Source: Euryarchaeota archaeon UBA89
Lineage (GTDB): Archaea; Thermoplasmatota; Poseidoniia; Poseidoniales; Thalassarchaeaceae
Reading direction: 5' to 3'
DNA: 8,122 nt
Assembly (NCBI GenBank): GCA_002495525.1
Contig: DAFS01000001.1
Location: 1-8,122 of the forward strand
Positions 6,001 through 8,122 of this stretch are shown piece by piece. Both the position numbers and the translations under genes were made by a program. Under the pieces are notes generated by a model that was given only the letters and a program-made list of their open reading frames with translations, ran no database searches and was not told where the DNA came from. How positions within the stretch are numbered: position 1 is the first letter of the stretch; each line of letters begins with the position of its first letter.

Positions 6001-7074
6001 ATGTCAGAGACAAGGGCACTCATGAAGTCGCTCTTTTATTTGACGAAACCAAGAGTTGTTGTACTATTGCAAATTACAGCTATGTGTGCAATTCTATGTC
6101 ATGATTTAATCGAATCGAGTAAGATAAATCAAGATACATTAGAAATTATGTTCATTGTATTTGTTGGAGGATATCTAACTGCAGGGGGTGCAAACTGTAT
6201 CAATATGTGGTACGATAGAGATATTGACCCAATTATGATTAGAACTTCCAAAAGACCCTTGTCTGTCGGAGACATTAGTCCACAGAAAGCTCTTTTATTC
6301 GGAATTTCAATCTCAATAATTGGTACTTTATGGCTACTAGAATTGGCAAATCAGGTAGCTGCTTTCTGGGCATTATTTAGTATTCTATTTTATGTATTTA
6401 TTTATACAATTTGGCTAAAAAGAACCAGTGTTCAGAATATAGTTATTGGGGGTATTGCCGGTTCTACGCCTCCAGTAATTGGATGGGCTGCTGCAGAAGG
6501 AGAGCTTGATTTAGTGTTAAGTTCAACTGGAGATTTTATCAATTCTATTTTTAACATTGGAGGATATATGCCTTGGTTCATGTTTCTATTAATTTTTTTA
6601 TGGACCCCGCCACATTTTTGGGCTTTAGCATTGTACAGATCTGAAGAATATGAAAAAGTAGGGGTACCTATGATGCCCAATGTTAAAGGTAAAGAAAGAA
6701 CATTAATTGAAATGAAAATATATACTATATTATTGGTATTACTGTCATTAACAACACCATTAGCATATCAAGAGCCAAACAATTGGTCTGAACTCCCGAG
6801 TTTGGACTTAGTTACCTCTCTTATTATAGTTAATAGTCTAATTTTGAGCATTTGGTATGGAGCAACAGTATGGAGAATAAATACTAAGGAAAATAATAAT
6901 CAAAATAATAGAATGCCTACTGCCTCACATTCATTTTTTGTATCTCTAACTTATCTAGCTGCAATGTTTATAGTTTTAGTATTAACTAGCAGTAATTTCA
7001 TCATAAGTGGGAGTATAATGAGCAGTTTATTTATCCTATACATAATTTTCAGAAAAAGAGGTAACAAGGAATAA
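6001..7074 (+). CDS. ctaB: protoheme IX farnesyltransferase (heme O synthase)
   Basis: UbiA-family membrane prenyltransferase that adds a farnesyl group to protoheme IX to make heme O, the substrate of CtaA encoded just upstream. Numbering from the ATG at 6001 (357 residues): LTKPRV at 14-19 opens the domain; the first Asp-rich motif is N68-MWY-D72-RDI-D76, followed by RTSKRPL; the second conserved loop is YRSEEYEKVGVPMMP (212-226), with Glu-Glu where most CtaB proteins have Asp-Asp. About nine membrane segments are visible, with WTPPHFWALAL (201-211) at the sixth. An extra hydrophobic stretch and a basic tail (RKRGNKE) end the protein, making it somewhat longer than the usual 280-310 residues. 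The start is set by a strong Shine-Dalgarno; an upstream ATG at 5950 would add 17 residues and overlap ctaA by 20 bases. With ctaA it implies aerobic respiration through a heme-A oxidase. Confidence 0.94.
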   Translation: MSETRALMKSLFYLTKPRVVVLLQITAMCAILCHDLIESSKINQDTLEIMFIVFVGGYLTAGGANCINMWYDRDIDPIMIRTSKRPLSVGDISPQKALLFGISISIIGTLWLLELANQVAAFWALFSILFYVFIYTIWLKRTSVQNIVIGGIAGSTPPVIGWAAAEGELDLVLSSTGDFINSIFNIGGYMPWFMFLLIFLWTPPHFWALALYRSEEYEKVGVPMMPNVKGKERTLIEMKIYTILLVLLSLTTPLAYQEPNNWSELPSLDLVTSLIIVNSLILSIWYGATVWRINTKENNNQNNRMPTASHSFFVSLTYLAAMFIVLVLTSSNFIISGSIMSSLFILYIIFRKRGNKE

Positions 7075-7077
7075 TTA

Positions 7078-7089
7078 GGGATTCTTCCC
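7078..7089 (+). other. small hairpin in the ctaB to aldolase gap
   Basis: GGGA and TCCC form a 4-bp stem around a TTCT loop, three bases after the ctaB stop. No run of T follows it, so it is a poor terminator candidate. It may mean nothing. Confidence 0.15.
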
Positions 7090-7130
7090 CGATGGATTCA
7101 AGCACTTGACAGATAGTTGGAAAGCAAAAT

Positions 7131-7135
7131 AGGTG
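7131..7135 (+). promoter_or_regulatory. Shine-Dalgarno of the DRE-TIM aldolase gene
   Basis: AGGTG within AGGTGGTGG matches the AGGAGGTGAT-type archaeal ribosome binding site and sits eight bases before the ATG at 7144. It supports that start over the in-frame GTG at 7135, which would overlap the site. Confidence 0.55.
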
Positions 7136-7143
7136 GTGGCCAG

Positions 7144-8122
7144 ATGGATGAGAAGGACTTAATTTTTGATTGGAATGCTATTGACTATGACATTGAGAGG
7201 AAATCATCAAATCATCCACATGATGTATGGTTTGATGATGAAACTCTAAGAGATGGTTTGCAAAGTCCCAGTGCTAGAAATCCAACTATTGATGAAAAAA
7301 TTGAGTTAATTGATTATATGGAAAAATTAGGGATTCAGAAAGTTGATTTAGGATTACCAGGTGCTGGACCATTTCATGTCAAACACATTGATTCAATGCT
7401 AACACACATGACTGAGAATTCATATGAATTGAGACCCGGATGTGCAGTTAGAACTGTTGTTGACGATATTAGACCTTTAGTCGATTTACAGGCAAAACAT
7501 GAAACACAAATCCAGGCAAGCGCGTTTCTAGGGACTAGCCCAATCCGTCAATATACCGAAGGTTGGGATATGGATAGAATTTTGTCTACTGCTGAGAAAG
7601 CTGTAACATTCGCAGTTGATAATGATATACCGGTAATGTTTGTCACTGAAGATACTACTAGAAGTAAACCCGAAGAAATAAAACAAGTTTACACAAGAGC
7701 AATTGAGTTGGGAGCTGACAGAATATGTGTCTGTGATACATGCGGTCATGTCACCCCTAATGGCGTTAGAAAATTACTCGATTTTATTCAAAACGAGGTG
7801 ATTACTGACTCGGGAGTAAAAAGAAGAGATATCGAAGTAAACTGGCATGGTCACCAAGATAGAGGCCTAGGAGTTGCAAATAACTTAGCAGCGGTTGAAG
7901 CAGGTGCAGATGTAATACATGGAACTGCTCTTGGAGTTGGGGAGAGGGCAGGTAATGCACCTATAGACCAAACCTTAGTGAATCTGAGTTTAATGGGAAT
8001 AATCAATAATGATTTAACCTCATTGAATGATTACATGCGCAAAGCGAATGAATATATTGAAGTTGCTTTACCAAGAAATTATCCTGTATTTGGGAAGGAT
8101 GCATTTGAAACTGGAACAGGAG
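7144..8122 (+). CDS. 2-isopropylmalate synthase-like DRE-TIM aldolase, 3'-truncated
   Basis: Metal-dependent Claisen condensation enzyme of the LeuA/homocitrate/citramalate synthase family; the close relatives I recall are annotated as 2-isopropylmalate synthase (first committed step of leucine synthesis). The frame runs open for 326 codons to the right edge. Motifs along the TIM barrel: DDETLRDGLQ (catalytic R36, metal-binding D37), FVTEDTTRS (167-174), CVCDTCGHVTP (195-205), and WHGHQDRGLGVANNLAA (234-250) with metal ligands H235 and H237, then GTALGVGERAGNAP (260-273). The visible part ends at FETGTG, where LeuA proteins read TGVHAA, so any C-terminal regulatory domain is off the window. 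Two differences from standard LeuA: RDGLQ for RDGEQ (as in HMG-CoA lyase) and HGHQDRG for HCHND. The substrate is therefore uncertain. It follows ctaB by 69 bases with its own Shine-Dalgarno and may be co-transcribed. Confidence 0.85.
   Translation, partial: MDEKDLIFDWNAIDYDIERKSSNHPHDVWFDDETLRDGLQSPSARNPTIDEKIELIDYMEKLGIQKVDLGLPGAGPFHVKHIDSMLTHMTENSYELRPGCAVRTVVDDIRPLVDLQAKHETQIQASAFLGTSPIRQYTEGWDMDRILSTAEKAVTFAVDNDIPVMFVTEDTTRSKPEEIKQVYTRAIELGADRICVCDTCGHVTPNGVRKLLDFIQNEVITDSGVKRRDIEVNWHGHQDRGLGVANNLAAVEAGADVIHGTALGVGERAGNAPIDQTLVNLSLMGIINNDLTSLNDYMRKANEYIEVALPRNYPVFGKDAFETGTG

Noticed and set aside
6593..6599. Run of seven T, a possible archaeal terminator
   Set aside because: It is in the middle of ctaB, encoding a membrane helix, with nearly 500 coding bases still to come.
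2564..7749. Several minus-strand open frames of 60-99 codons
   Set aside because: Each lies wholly inside a well-identified plus-strand gene, with low-complexity or unfamiliar protein sequence, so they are shadows of those genes.

Overview
The window looks like a piece of a marine planktonic euryarchaeal genome, most likely Marine Group II (Poseidoniales) or a close relative such as Marine Group III. The evidence is an archaeal NFACT/RqcH protein, an archaeal RNA polymerase subunit K (RpoK/Rpb6), short gaps with TATA-like elements, and a mixture of starts with and without Shine-Dalgarno sequences. These sit beside genes typical of aerobic heterotrophs: heme A synthase, heme O synthase, tryptophan 2,3-dioxygenase and a bacterial-type thiolase. 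The DNA is AT-rich and arginine is mostly AGA/AGG. The taxonomic call is inference from gene content; no rRNA is present.

Layout: seven genes, all on the + strand, separated by 31 to 72 bases. (1) An NFACT/RqcH ribosome-quality-control protein fills positions 1-2120; its true start lies off the left edge. (2) Tryptophan 2,3-dioxygenase (2193-3290) and (3) an acetyl-CoA C-acetyltransferase-type thiolase (3343-4503) form a possible catabolic pair. (4) rpoK (4553 or 4589 to 4846) has an unusual middle insertion and an acidic tail. (5) ctaA (4884-5969) and (6) ctaB (6001-7074) are a tight pair: CtaB farnesylates protoheme to heme O and CtaA oxidises heme O to heme A, the cofactor of aa3-type oxidases. 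(7) A 2-isopropylmalate-synthase-like DRE-TIM aldolase (7144 onward) runs off the right edge.

No mobile element, CRISPR, tRNA, rRNA or long repeat was found, and no gap exceeds 300 bases. This is mostly an ordinary core region. I do not see an undescribed multi-gene system. The points worth a second look are the divergent RpoK and its uncertain start, the eukaryote-length tryptophan dioxygenase beside a thiolase, the unusual motif combination in the last gene, the long acidic loop in CtaA, and a concentration of CGN arginine codons near gene starts.
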